DNA of 64,000 bases. Source: Calvatia gigantea (taxonomy: Eukaryota; Basidiomycota; Agaricomycetes; Agaricales; Lycoperdaceae). A model generated the notes under the pieces. That model saw only the letters and a program-made list of their open reading frames with translations, was not told the DNA's origin and did no database searches. The translations under genes were made by a program, and so were the position numbers. Of this stretch, positions 1 to 10,714 are shown piece by piece; the stretch's first letter is position 1; each line of letters starts with the position of its first letter. The DNA is taken from positions 2,046,001 to 2,110,000 of the forward strand of contig JACAAK010000007.1 in assembly GCA_025093985.1 (NCBI GenBank), in the 5' to 3' direction.

Positions 1-729
1 CTGCGCTAGAACAGCAGCATACGTCGGTAGAGGTGGCCTGTTCCATGGCGATAATGCAATAACGTCGTCGGGTAATGTTTGGAGGCTTCTGAAGCTGGGT
101 AATACTTCTCCAGGATGGAGGTGGGAATACCGTTCCGCACGCATACGAAATATTCGTCGTTCGAGCATGAACACCTGACCGAGTACAGCAATGCTGAATA
201 CAACGTGCATGAATATGTTTGTGGACGTGGGGATTTTTTTATCTTGAGCCTGCATCCCCTGAACCATCCTCGCCGTAAACACCCATGCGACTACCGTCCC
301 ACCCATCATCATCACCTGCAGGACGAAATTCAAAAGCGTTTTGGAGGCAATACCACCAATCTTCGTTGGTGCCTTTTTCTTGCCTCTACATTTGAAAAGC
401 CCAAGCAGGTGTCCTTTCTGTTTGTCGGCAGAGACGGAGTCGATGGTTGAGGTGACGTTGGATGTGGAAGATGAGGGACCAGGGGGTGTTGCTGGTGATT
501 GTGCACCGCCGGGCGCACTGGATGTTAATCCCTGTTCTGGATCCCTATCGGCAGGATGTCGTGCTGGCAACACGACCTCAGGACTTGAGCTTCGGCTCTG
601 TTCCTGCTCGACAGTTTCCTCCTGATATCCAATTTCTCCACGTTTCTTCGGCAGGGGTGCAGCCTGAGGTCGTCGTCCTTCCTGGGGCTGAGAAGTCGCA
701 CTTGGTGCTCCAGCTGCACCCGTTTCCAT
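1..729 (-). CDS. Fungal two-TM membrane protein, 5' part only
   Basis: An uninterrupted minus-strand frame of 243 codons starts at ATG 727-729 and is still open at the window edge, so the C-terminus is missing. The first ~100 residues are Pro/Gln/Ser/Glu-rich and probably disordered. A basic stretch (KCRGKKKAPTK) follows, then two hydrophobic segments: one beginning NFVLQVMMMGG at about residues 125-150, and one beginning IFMHVVFSIAVLGQVFM at about 165-185. After them comes a conserved-looking soluble part ending in SPWNRPPLPTYAAVLAQ. Agaricomycetes carry many lineage-specific small membrane proteins of this build, but I cannot assign a function. The frame is certain; the role is unknown. No intron is needed. 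Confidence 0.7.
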   Translation of the reverse strand, partial: METGAAGAPSATSQPQEGRRPQAAPLPKKRGEIGYQEETVEQEQSRSSSPEVVLPARHPADRDPEQGLTSSAPGGAQSPATPPGPSSSTSNVTSTIDSVSADKQKGHLLGLFKCRGKKKAPTKIGGIASKTLLNFVLQVMMMGGTVVAWVFTARMVQGMQAQDKKIPTSTNIFMHVVFSIAVLGQVFMLERRIFRMRAERYSHLHPGEVLPSFRSLQTLPDDVIALSPWNRPPLPTYAAVLAQ

Positions 730-1383
730 ATCGATTCAGGAGGTAATTCGGGGTGTATGCAGGTTTCGCAAGATTTGATATGTAGAAGTTAAGTTGGAAA
801 ATATACTTAAGCTCCAGGCATAAATGAGCCGAGGCCTGCCCGGTATGTATAAGAAAGATGGGGAAAATGGGGAGAAGTAAAGGTGGTCAACGTAAGGGCG
901 GGGGGCCAACGAGCAACCCGCCTGTGAGTGCCAACAATCAGATCACTGACGTTGTTAAGGCAGCCGTTGATGCTAACTTTACCTTTCTCCATCAGGAAGA
1001 ATTAAATATAGTCCATACTTGATCCGAGAATACCATGTTGACCGGGAACGGAGTACCTGATCCTGGTCAGTACGTACCAGCGGAATGACGCCTTCCCGGT
1101 GCGATAACACGTTGGATTGCTAATCCAATCGCTTAGAAACCTCACCGGCAATAGTCGGCGGTCAACTAGAGCCATGGAAATACCGCACACGGCTCTGTCG
1201 AGTCATCCGGATTGCAGGCGTTACTCAACAGCCTCTGGATGCAGAGGATAAAAATCAAGTTAAAAATCATGAAGAATGTGTTGTTCACGTCAAGCTCTCC
1301 ACAGCGGTGACATTGTCCAAAACCAGGCATACATGGGTGTCTCGCGCACGGGGATATAGCAAGATCGAACAGCCTGCGAGTTG
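730..1383. other. Intergenic region
   Basis: About 650 bases between the start of the membrane-protein gene and the end of the dynactin gene. It must hold the promoter of the former and the 3' UTR of the latter. The short frames here show no family resemblance, and I see no RNA gene or repeat. Confidence 0.5.
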
Positions 1384-3324
1384 CTAATGACCCTCTGTAT
1401 CCATCCTAGGTTCTTCCCTCGGAATTATAGGTCCTAGGTCAACAACAGTGTAGAATGCAAAGGTCTTGACTTCGGGGGGTTTAGAGGATTTCGGGGCATC
1501 TCCATCAACCTCCGATGGTGTTGGGTCATCTGAGCGATAAGTGTATGTTACGAGCATGTTAAACTAGAGTATCACAAGGCTTGAGTAATTCTGGTTGACT
1601 AGTGAGCAACGAAAAACTCACTTTAACACTGCCCCTTGCCTCCTTCCCAATAATAACTTCCCCACCAACAAGGGTAACATTTGCCCGTCTCTCTAATACA
1701 CCCACATGCTTTGCCCTGCCTCGACCATCCTTATCACGACCCTTCGCGCCAGTTCCGTAATCATCATCATCCACCATCATATCTTCATCATCCTCGTACT
1801 CCCATGCCTCTGCAAAAGCAGCAATGGGGAATGGCGAAGTTGGAAGAGAGATAGCGAACGGTGGTCTTCGTGCCTTTTCGGATGTCCCAGAAGCATTCGG
1901 TGCTGTAGCTGTTACGTGTACCCTTTGAACAGAAAGCCGTACTTGGATAGGATCGTAGAGCGGGTTCGTGAGTGCCAAGTGGAAAGGATACGTCTTGCCT
2001 GCGATGAGCCCTTGTGGTGTCGTGCCATCGTCAATGCTTTGTGGTGATATCTTCATCAATGCGCGTTTGGCAGCATCGGAAGTTACTATGGGTTTTTGCA
2101 AGTGCGGCAGTACGACAGTTATGGCTGGCAGGTAGTTGGCAGCAACAAGCTTGATTTTATATCTTACGGATTGTGCCTTTTGCTCGGGTTTGATGAGAAT
2201 ATGTGTGCATACTGGACAACGTTTGGAACGTTTGGAATGCAAGGGTATCCGTAGAGGTTTAAGATCCCTATTTATGCGATACGTATCAGCCAACGTCAGA
2301 AGTATAGAGACAACACTGACTTGACTTGCAATGACCCAGCCCAACTACTTCCCCACCTCTGCTCCAAACTCGCAACACCCTGAATATCCCTCAACCTCCG
2401 CACATACTCAACCTCAAGATCACCACCTCCACCACCCATCGAACCAACTGAGGCAATCTCAACTCGACTCTTATATTCTGGCATCTCGTCTTTATTCGCA
2501 GTCCGATCACGATGGGCTCTTCCAGACACAGTTCGCGAAGCTGGGTTATACTTGCTAACCCCGTGAATATCACGCGCTAGAGCAGCAGAGGCAGCGGCTG
2601 TTATGGAAGTAGAGTGAAGATGATGTGAGTGTGCTGCACTACCGGGATGGGCAGCGTGAGCGCTGACTGAAGAGGAAAGCGATGATGCACGTAGGAATGG
2701 TTCGAAATGATCCTTCAATCTATCAAATTCGAGTGAATCTGGTGCGGAGTCTTCGTATTTCTGTAATTGGGCTGTCAATTGGGTATGAATAACGAGTCAA
2801 ATAAAACAGAGTTCAAGGAGATAGGTACCCGCAAGTCCAGTGGGCTTCTCGAAAGTTATCCCGATTTCAGCAGAATCCCACCTGCAGTGGTTGCAGTACA
2901 GAAAGAAGGGAGGTTCCCCGGAACTATTGAGCGTTCGTGGATCGGCTGTTTCAGGGGGGTCCGAGGATACTACAGAGAGCGTATTCCGACAATTGGGACA
3001 TGAAAAGCAGTTGCGAGCACATCTTTTGATAAGTTTGAGTATCATTGAACACCGACACATATGTGTGCGTTAGTCAGACCTGTTCTTTTCTGCACGTACA
3101 CTTGCACTTGGGACTTCGAAAAGGCAGTTAGGACAATAGTATGTGCTGACTTCGACCGCGACGCAACGGTTGCATCGAACTGCATCACATTCTTCGCAGA
3201 AAAATAGATTATGTAGTGGATGAAAGTGGTATGAAGAAGATGGGAGATGTGGAGGCGGTGGGACCGGGGAAGTCGAGAGACAAGGGCAGTGGTATTGCAC
3301 GCTGGGACCCATCTTGAATGGCAC
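1384..3324 (-). CDS. Dynactin subunit 4 (p62)
   Basis: Pointed-end subunit of dynactin, the cofactor of cytoplasmic dynein. Five exons can be joined with normal splice sites. Residues 1-150 carry the Cys-pair zinc-binding region of the p62 family (FCEECDAVRCNRC, YYCPNC, CFSCPNCRNTL, YCNHCRW). The middle holds the family signature LRIPLHSKRSKRCPVC followed by ILIKPEQKAQSVRYKIKLVA. The C-terminal exon, after an intron with a GTGAGT donor near 1620, reads MLVTYTYRSDDP and then KTFAFYTVVDLGPI, matching the end of p62 proteins. The stop at 1384-1386 is therefore preferred to the earlier in-frame stop at 1559. ATG 3322-3324 or 3310-3312 could be the start. The third intron has two possible donors. 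Confidence 0.93.
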
Positions 3325-3420
3325 TTAGCGAAAGAAACTCGAGTGGCTTCACACATGGACACATTTGGCAATCGGGAAGTGGTTGTTTACCAACGCCCGC
3401 TCGGCTAAACAACTGCCACC

Positions 3421-3697
3421 AGTATTCATACTTAGAACAGCAGCTTATTCCTGTCGAGCTCTATTTTGGGGGATGATAACTCCATTCCTTAAAATCGGCC
3501 TCAAAAGTGGGAATCCCTGCGCGTATGTATCAACTAACGCCGACCGATTCCCACCTGTGGACAACACGAGCTGCTCTGGCCTGACGCATCAAAGTTTATG
3601 GGTTTCATTAGTCCGGGAAAAAATACTCAAGGGCATTTTATCGGAGGCGAACAAGTCGAAGCTACCATCAAGTTGGTGTGTTAGAAGGCCCCAGGTC
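3421..3697. repeat. Dispersed repeat, copy A
   Basis: This stretch is clearly similar, in the same orientation, to 6345-6660. Shared blocks include TTATTCCTGTCGAGCTCTAT, GAGCTGCTCTGG and GCATTTTATCGGAG. By eye the copies match over almost their whole length, with scattered substitutions and small indels; copy A lacks a block of about 30 bases present near the end of copy B. I see no TG...CA ends, no terminal inverted repeats and no coding capacity. The element type (solo LTR, MITE or other) is undetermined. Confidence 0.7.
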
Positions 3698-3962
3698 TTA
3701 AAACCTCAAGCCCCACCCTCGATCCGACCTTGCTTGGATTGATGAGTTCAATTTCTTATAAGTACATCTCACTTAAATCATTTCGCCTTTGACAACTCTG
3801 ACTGCACACCCACACCAAACCAGCCAACTAATGATCTCCCTTCCCGTCCCTTCCATGGTCCGACCATTCCATCACCCCGGAAACGGCACAAACCTCCGTC
3901 CACGCGCTGTACTTCCTGGGCTTTCTAGCTGACAGATGATAGCATGTCCAGCTAGGACGGGT

Positions 3963-4617
3963 TCAGGAGTCTCTGATAGTTATTTCAACGCCAAGATCAC
4001 GATTGGGCCGTCCTACCCGAAGCCGGACTGTGTTCCCGCCCCCCATTCTGGAGTGGTGCAAACCAAACGCTGAGAGATACCTTTCCAGTGTTTCCGTATT
4101 AGTAGTGTAGTGCCTAATCGGCAGAGTTTCACCATTTCGAAAGGCAGGGTCAGTGGGTGTCTCTAAGCAAATCAGCGAGTTATTTCGATCTCCCTGTTCA
4201 ACAGTCAGACAAACGGGCATTGGAATAATGCGTGAACATACTAATGTGTATAGCCAGAAAATGAAGTCAAGAAAGCTGTGTACCCTTCCTACCCCGTCTA
4301 TTTTGCTAAAGTCGGAAGTGCTCCAATTCGGCAACCACGCGAGGAACATCTTCATCAGAAACCTGACAACATGCCATCCACCCATTACCTGCTGAGAAGT
4401 CCCACAGCCGTGCGAGAAGCATATCTGTATTCCCACAAGGAACCCACTGCAATCTGGGGTCTGATATGGGGTATACGCCCGCCGTAAATCTGAAATGGAT
4501 CCGATGGGCGGGTAATATGGCAAGCTTATATTTCACCTTGTTGCGCGTCGTCAGATATGCTACGCCCTTGCCACGTGAGGGAGTTAACCGCAACGTCGTA
4601 ATGAACCGCAGACTCAT
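3963..4617 (-). CDS. Hypothetical gene, possibly degraded
   Basis: Two overlapping minus-strand frames look partly protein-like. One starts at ATG 4617 and ends near 4306 with RLWDFSAGNGWMACC and VSDEDVPRVVAELEHF. The other carries LICLETPTDPAFRNGETLP and ends at 3963 with VRLRVGRPNRDLGVEI. An intron between them, around 4200-4310, would join the frames, but no single solution is compelling. I recognise no family. It sits between two repeat copies and beside a NACHT pseudogene, so it may be another decayed gene. Treat it as tentative. Confidence 0.3.
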
Positions 4618-4924
4618 TGATCGAGAAGGCACCAGATCAAAGCTTGTCACAAAGATAATCTATAAACGAAGCGTGGTAAAAACGAAGATAACCTCGATAG
4701 ACACCCGTATTAACGTGTACCTCAAGTACTGAGTGCAGGTGTTGCAGGGAGTGGTAGAAAGTCACCCTGATCAAGGCCGAGGAAATTGGCCTGAGCGAGT
4801 GTGGTGAGTCAACGGTCAGGATATAAGATGGCTAGGCCAAGGATACGCAGTGTTGTTGGGAGAACGTCACCAGGGACAGCGGAAAGTATCTGTCGATAGA
4901 GGAGATGGAAGGAATCCAATGGGT

Positions 4925-6003
4925 TCACAACTCCTGGGCATCCCAGAGCCACCCAGGAAGCGGATACAGATATTGAGTTGGCTGCTGAGGGTCTACCCGA
5001 TGCTCGTCACCAACGAACTTGAGAATTGCAGACGTGAAGGCAAAGTGGCCGGTAGCAATCACAGAGATGCGCCGTATATGCGCTCCAGGTGGCCAACTGG
5101 CATCGAGGCGATCATAAAATCGTCCGCGAATTTCTCGGAAACCAGCCTCAAGAACACGAGTGACATCTTGCTGAGCCTCGTCATCATCAACATCGATCTC
5201 CTCGCGTTGACAGATGACCTGGAAGTCTGCGTGTGGAAGGCAGGTGCCTTAGGTGCCATTCTGGTCGACTGCAGATCATCCAGAGGAGTGGAAAATTTTC
5301 CACCTGCCGGACGTGGTCGCTGATGAGCTCAATGAACTCACACTGTGCCTCCCTGCTGTTACATTCATCCAGCCCATCCAAAATAGTCAACAGTGGCTCT
5401 CGAACCATTGGGGCGTTTTGGGTCATGAGAATTTGAAAAGGTTCGATAATGAATTTCTTGAATTGTGTTCGGCGATTCTTCTCCAGGATAGTGGGGTCGT
5501 CAGCGAGGCGTTGGGTGATGATGTATTTAAACTCCGGGTATTTGACAGTGAGTTGGTAGACGAGTGTAGGGATCACACCTTCAGGATCGTCCCTGTGGTT
5601 GGGTCTCGGAAAAAACAAGGCGGCACCGAGACGGCCTGAGGTGTTGAACTCCTCTGCGATCGTTTGTGCAACTGCAGGCTTTCCGACACCCATGGGACCA
5701 AGAATCCATAGCATCCTCCATTGACGATTTTGACCACTGAACCAACCAATGATGCGGCCCCTCAAGCTTTTTCGGGTGTCGGGATAGCACTTCGGCGGGG
5801 GTTCTCAGTGCAGAAGAGTCGACTTCAGCACCGGCATCCTCTTTTTGGAGAGAAGTTGCAGGACTAACGGAGGACTGTTTAGAATACAACAGAGAACGAA
5901 AGGCGCACGCACCTGTTCTGCCAGAATTGATGACATTCATGATCATGGTCGGGTTGTTAATCACAAAACCGTGCGCATGAGGGAAGAATCCCGAAGTCAA
6001 CAT
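4925..6003 (-). pseudogene. NACHT-type NTPase pseudogene (STAND family)
   Basis: The reading resembles the large Agaricomycete NACHT family, thought to act in non-self recognition or signalling. From ATG 6001-6003 an N-terminal piece (GFVINNPTMIMNV, then VDSSA) gives way, after a frame change near 5795, to PPPKCYPDTRKSLRGRIIGWF. It continues through a P-loop-like WILGPMGVGKP, GALFFPRP, a Walker B-like LLTILDGLDECN and WMICSRPEWHL. A second frame change near 5240 is needed to reach DFQVICQREEIDVDDDEAQQDV and RIPLISVIATGHFAF-like sequence, which ends at a stop near 4925. The P-loop has Pro where Ser/Thr should follow the Lys. Two frameshifts, a lost catalytic residue and no repeat domain together indicate a pseudogene. 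Confidence 0.75.
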
Positions 6004-6344
6004 GGGTGCTACATAGTTGGCCTATGGGTTGTGAGCAAAATTGCTGGATTGTTTTACTGCTCCCTGACCTGGATGGGGCAGCCTGGCATTTGGATCTGGC
6101 GCGTTGCTCGCATCTGTGTCTGTGAGGGTCCTGATCGGATGGAGGAGCTTGGGCGGAGTTAGTCGAGGAATCTGAGTTTTTGATAGCATTGGGGGGCGGC
6201 TTGTGTTTCTGTGATCAGCACCTTGCGTTTCTTGGGACGGACCACGGGGGCTTTTACGGTTTCCAGTAACATGTGTAAGTAGTTACGGTTCAACCAAGAG
6301 TGAGCGCTAGCGCTTATCAATCATTGAGAACGCTGGTCTCACCA

Positions 6345-6660
6345 AGTATTCATAGAACAGCAAGGTTATTCCTGTCGAGCTCTATTTTGGAGGATGATAA
6401 CCCCATTCCTAAAAAATCGGCCTCAAAGTGAGGATGCCGGCCCGTATGTATGTACCAATCAACGCCAACCGATTTCCACCCGCGAACAATGCGAGCTGCT
6501 CTGGTCTCGGTGTGGTTCGCATCAAAATCTATGGCCTTCGTTATTCCGAACAAAAATACCCAAAGGCATTTTATCGGAGATGGACAAGTTGAAGCTACCT
6601 CGATCCTCGTTAACTATTGCTATAACTGTAAAGTTGGTTAGGAGCTTTTGGGCCCCGGTC
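6345..6660. repeat. Dispersed repeat, copy B
   Basis: Direct copy of the element at 3421-3697, slightly longer because it keeps a ~30-base block (about 6601-6630) missing from copy A. The two copies enclose about 2.65 kb holding the NACHT pseudogene and the weak hypothetical gene. No other copy was seen in the window. Confidence 0.7.
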
Positions 6661-7004
6661 ACAAATGTCCAGTTATGATCTTTCACAGAAGCTAGTCATA
6701 GAGAGAAGTGCCCATGAGGCACAGACCAATCAACCCTGGACGCCATCCCCAACTCGGGCTTGACCAAAAGGAGAGGAAAGGGGAAGGGGAGCATCTCAAG
6801 TCCGAGCACGGCCTTCTAGGCCCGTTCGAGTAGGCCAGTTTCGCGGTATGCGGAGTGGTGGAAAATCTTAGACAAGAATATGCATTGGATCAAAGTTAAT
6901 GAAGTTTGCTCTGCATCCTCAAAGCCTGATTACCGAGGAACTAGTGGGCCTCTCCTGGATTGTCTGCTATTCGCAAAAATAGTGACCACAAAGAGTGGAT
7001 ATCA

Positions 7005-7290
7005 GGACGCCACTCTCAGATCAAAGAGAGAGTCGCAATCACGCAGATAGTTGTGGGTCCAGTAAAGGCCGCATCGTGTGTACCAGGTATAGATTTTTTT
7101 CAAGAAGAGCAGATCTTGCATAGTGCCAGTGAGATCTCCGTCCATAAGACCTTGGAGGTAGATGGAGTAGGTGATCCAAGAAGGTCATTGATCCACAAAG
7201 ACGCGTCCCCCCAAGCGATTGTTTGTTCGAATTGGCTGGGCCAAACAACGCGTCGTCATTTTCGGTAATTGGGATGCAATCAAGCACAAG
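7005..7290 (-). pseudogene. Unrecognised coding-like fragment
   Basis: On the minus strand the frame beginning MTFLDHLLHL, followed after a one-base shift by QGLMDGDLTGTMQDLLFLKK and then IYTWYTRCGLYWTHNYLRD, reads like real protein and ends at a stop near 7005. It needs a frame change near 7155, has no good start, and lies just upstream of RAD1 on the other strand. I do not recognise the family. It may be a gene relic, or chance. Confidence 0.25.
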
Positions 7291-7303
7291 TCATTACTGC
7301 ACA

Positions 7304-8859
7304 ATGTCTGATGAACAACCACCAGTGAGCTACCTTTTTTGTCTTTCACTTTCTATACATTGAAATGCGATGTAGGTACTTACAGCATCGGTCCATGACT
7401 TACGTTACTTCGCTGCTCTCCTCCGAGGTGTCAATTTCCACAATGTAATCAGACATAATCCCGACTCCTATGAACAAATCTCACTTCATGAAGCGCGCCA
7501 CAGTGACAGTTACACAACGTGGAATGACAATTAAAGTAGAGGAGGCACGAACGATCACTGGTGACGAAACCTTTCCACTTCAAAAACCAGCAGTCACTAA
7601 GGCTTCCTCCATCTCTTTAGGCACAGCGTTCATCTTCTCCGACATTTTCGATGAATACATCTACCATTCAGAAAATCCACAAAACAGTGATGACATGCGT
7701 TCTACACAGGGCGAAGAAATGGATAACGTGGCCTTCGAGGTACCACTTAACACCGTAATTGATTGCCTCAATATCTTCGGCACCGCCGGACCAGCTCCTT
7801 CAAATAGCAGCAAAGATGGGGGTAATAAACGATGGATGAAGAGAAACGAAGGCTCTGATCACGATAGTGGAGACGATGATACTCATGGCGGGGGCCGACG
7901 GATTGAACCAATTTCGGTTGGTTCTGAGAAACATACAGGAATGCGCATGACTTATGCTGGGAGTGGATATCCTTTGACTTTGCTCATGTACGAACCCCTC
8001 TACTTCTTGTTGTTGAATATGTTTTTGATTTGTTTCCTGTAGCGCCGAAGATGCGAATGGGCCGACAACGACATGTGAAGTATCCACTTACGAGCCGGAA
8101 CCTCAGCTAGATTTCAATTTCGACAATGATCGGATGTATGTCTTTTCTTTATCCCGTTTTAATATACCTGGTTCTCAAGATCGTCACATTCATAGGTTGT
8201 TGAAGATCATTTTGAAGGTGCTTTAATTACCCCAGAAATCTATACGAAGCGCTCACTTCGTTCAGTCATCTTGGTTCAGAGACGCCTTGTCAGAACTAGA
8301 TCCATCCTACGACAAACTTACCTTCATTAGTAACCCACCCGAAACGGTGGATAATTCAATGACTGGGAAACCACGTAAACGGAGTTCCACCAAACCAATA
8401 CTACGAATAAAGGCTGGAGGGAACTTTGGTACAACTGAGGTAAGTGCTGGATCGCAGCATTCTCTATGTGAAGACTCATATGGTTAGTAGATGGACTATC
8501 CTAATGACAGAGATGTCTTGGAATCATTTGAATGTGTGCGTAGTGTCAGCTTCAGGTAATTAATCACCCGCGCTAGTGCTATGTGTTGAAGATCCCAGCT
8601 AACTTGTGACAGTTACCGATTTTCCCATATAGCCAAAACGTTGCGCGCCCTTCAAAGTTCCACCAAGACTTCCCTGCGTATTGATGATGAAGGGCTTCTG
8701 AGTCTACAATTCATGATGCCATCGTCGAAGGCAAGAGGACCTGACGGCGAAGGTCCCCAGGCTTTCATTGAGTTTCAGGTATGTTTCTCGTTCCTGCTTT
8801 ACATCTCTCACTTAATGAGTCCATCTCAGTGCCTTGCACTTGATGAGGAAGTTATCTGA
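7304..8859 (+). CDS. RAD1: DNA damage checkpoint clamp subunit Rad1
   Basis: Rad1 forms the PCNA-like 9-1-1 ring with Rad9 and Hus1, which is loaded at damaged DNA and activates the checkpoint kinase. Ten exons join cleanly into about 355 residues: ASVHDLRYFAALLRGVNF, RATVTVTQRGMTIKVEEART, GTAFIFSDIFDEYIYH, FEVPLNTVIDCLNIFGTAG, TGMRMTYAGSGYPLTLL, TCEVSTYEPEP, LSELDPSYDKLTFISNPPE, YRFSHIAKTLRALQ, LRIDDEGLLSLQFMMP and the C-terminal CLALDEEVI. These are the expected Rad1 blocks in order. A charged low-complexity insert (SDHDSGDDDTHGGGRR) precedes TGMRM. All nine introns are about 45-60 nt and keep the frame. The gene is intact and ends tail-to-tail with the lipoyl-domain gene. Confidence 0.93.
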
Positions 8860-8977
8860 GGTACAACAAAGTTTGTCTATAATGCTTGAGGTGGTTGGTA
8901 TACATAGAAAATATCTTACAGTATTATACACGGGAGGGGTATGTACACTGGTCTATTACCCTGATACGTATCGAAAT

Positions 8978-9953
8978 CTAGACGTAGTCGTTGCGCTCCC
9001 GTAAAACTAAGGATTTTCTCAGTAAAGACAAGCGGCGTGAAGGAAAGCACTAACATGGTTTTGGTTGGCTTCCAGTCAGGTTAACAACTATTTTCCGTCG
9101 AATAGCAACACCATCCATCTAATAATAAACGAATTTAATAATAAGTTGCTGATACTGACATGCAGTGGTGTAGACTCTCACCTCGTTAGTAGTCGGGTGA
9201 AGCTTGAACCCTGAAGCCAAGGGTCCTGTAGATTTTGGGGTCATCCTGGGTCTCCGGTTCATAGATTGCGCCTCATGCGGCGGAGGTGTGTGAGGCATGT
9301 TGATAGGGGGTGGCTTCAATCTCCTAGAACGATCAAGGGTTACACTTGGTGGCGAAGGGGTGAAGTTGAGGGGATGGAGGTATTGGTAGGCTAAGATCCG
9401 CGGACTGGAGTGCTGCAAGTTCTTGTTGATCGCGTGCGACCAGTGCTATGACTTGTTCAACAGGAACGTTCTTAGTGCCATCGGGAAGCTACCAGAACCA
9501 ACAGAATCCAAAAGTAAATGAGAACTGGAGGAGGCATAGATTGGGTATGGACCGCACAATAATTTTTCCCAAGATTCCAGGACTGTGTGCTTCGACGTCA
9601 ATCATGGCAATATCGGATTCCTTGATTGATAAAAATGAGTCGTGACGTTGGTTTTGGTGCTAAGGGCATGACGTACAATTTGGAGGAGCACATCGCCTGG
9701 GACGAATGCCTCCCCTTCCTTTTTCTTCCACCGCCTAATGTCGCCCTCGTTCATGAGGGGAGACATGGCAGGCATGAGTATAGCATGACGTCGAAGAGAG
9801 CCGTGAAAGCCTAAGCACCTCTGATGAGTGACTGTAAAGTAGACAGAAGAACCATGACTGACCCCGTGCATTGTTCCGTTCAAGGGCCTGCACTTGGGCA
9901 GATTTTTGGGTATTAGCGACGACTCGCGAGACAGTATTCAAAGAGCGAGACAT
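8978..9953 (-). CDS. Pyruvate dehydrogenase X-like lipoyl-domain protein, degenerate
   Basis: Resembles the E3-binding protein (protein X) of the mitochondrial pyruvate dehydrogenase complex. It starts MSRSLNTVSRVVANTQ (possible mitochondrial presequence), then has a lipoyl domain: AILMPAMSPLMNEGDIRRWK, KKEGEAFVPGDVLLQI, then ESDIAMIDVEAHSPGILGKI and PDGTKNVPVEQVIAL. The lipoyl-lysine position of the usual E-T-D-K-A motif is Ile here (ESDIA), so the domain should not be lipoylated. A Pro-rich hinge follows in a shifted frame (RRLKPPPINMPHTPPP, STGPLASGFKLHP), needing either a weak intron or a one-base indel near 9310-9400. No clear E3-binding subdomain is seen. A short exon (MDGVAIRRKIVVNLTG) and a tentative last exon ending at 8978 close the gene. 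It could be a decaying paralogue. Confidence 0.65.
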
Positions 9954-10714
9954 GGTTCAGTGTGATGCACCGAGGCGAGGATAGGGAGCACACGACCAGG
10001 ATGGAGAGTGGGGATTTGTGAGTGAGATAGAGACTGAGAGCAGCTGAGATCCTAAAGCAGTCGACCAGCGATGGCTTTAGTAGGTGTTATCAGGGCTGCC
10101 GTACACGCTGTTAATCAAAACTCAGGTTATTTATGCGTCGGCAATAGGACCGAACCATCTGAAAACATGGCAGAAATCACAGAATTGGACTGCCCAAACC
10201 CGATTGATTTCCCGATCTGGCGGTTTGGGTTGCTGGGTTGCGCTTGGGGTCCTGGGTCGGGGAAACATCACAAGGACCCCGCAGAGTTCAGGTTGCTAGA
10301 ACTCCATAGCCTTCCACAAAGTGTGTCTATGGCAATCTAGCCTCTGCCTCGAGTCGCCTAGTGGAGTGATGGAGCCGTAATGCAATACACCCGGTGACTG
10401 AGGACGACTGTTGTAGTACCTAGAGCTTCGTTGCTGTTGGAAATGAGGTCATCCGTACGGAGCCACCTCTTCGCGTATCATGCCTCCGATGTTGAGTTGT
10501 TGGCTCCGAAACCAGGACTCAAGAATATTTTGTGCTCATCACATATAGCCCCCTGACCGAATTGTTTTCGCGGCGCTCTAAAGTCCGACTTGATTTACGG
10601 ATTACTCCTTGCGTCAAGATATACATATTGACTAGTGGTGAGCACACGAGAATCACCCACCCAGACGAAGAATACAATAGTAGACACGATCTAACTCCAT
10701 GAATAAGTAAAACA
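9954..10714. other. Intergenic region
   Basis: About 760 bases between the start of the lipoyl-domain gene and the end of the thioesterase-like gene. The small frames show no family features. It presumably holds the lipoyl gene's promoter. Confidence 0.5.
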
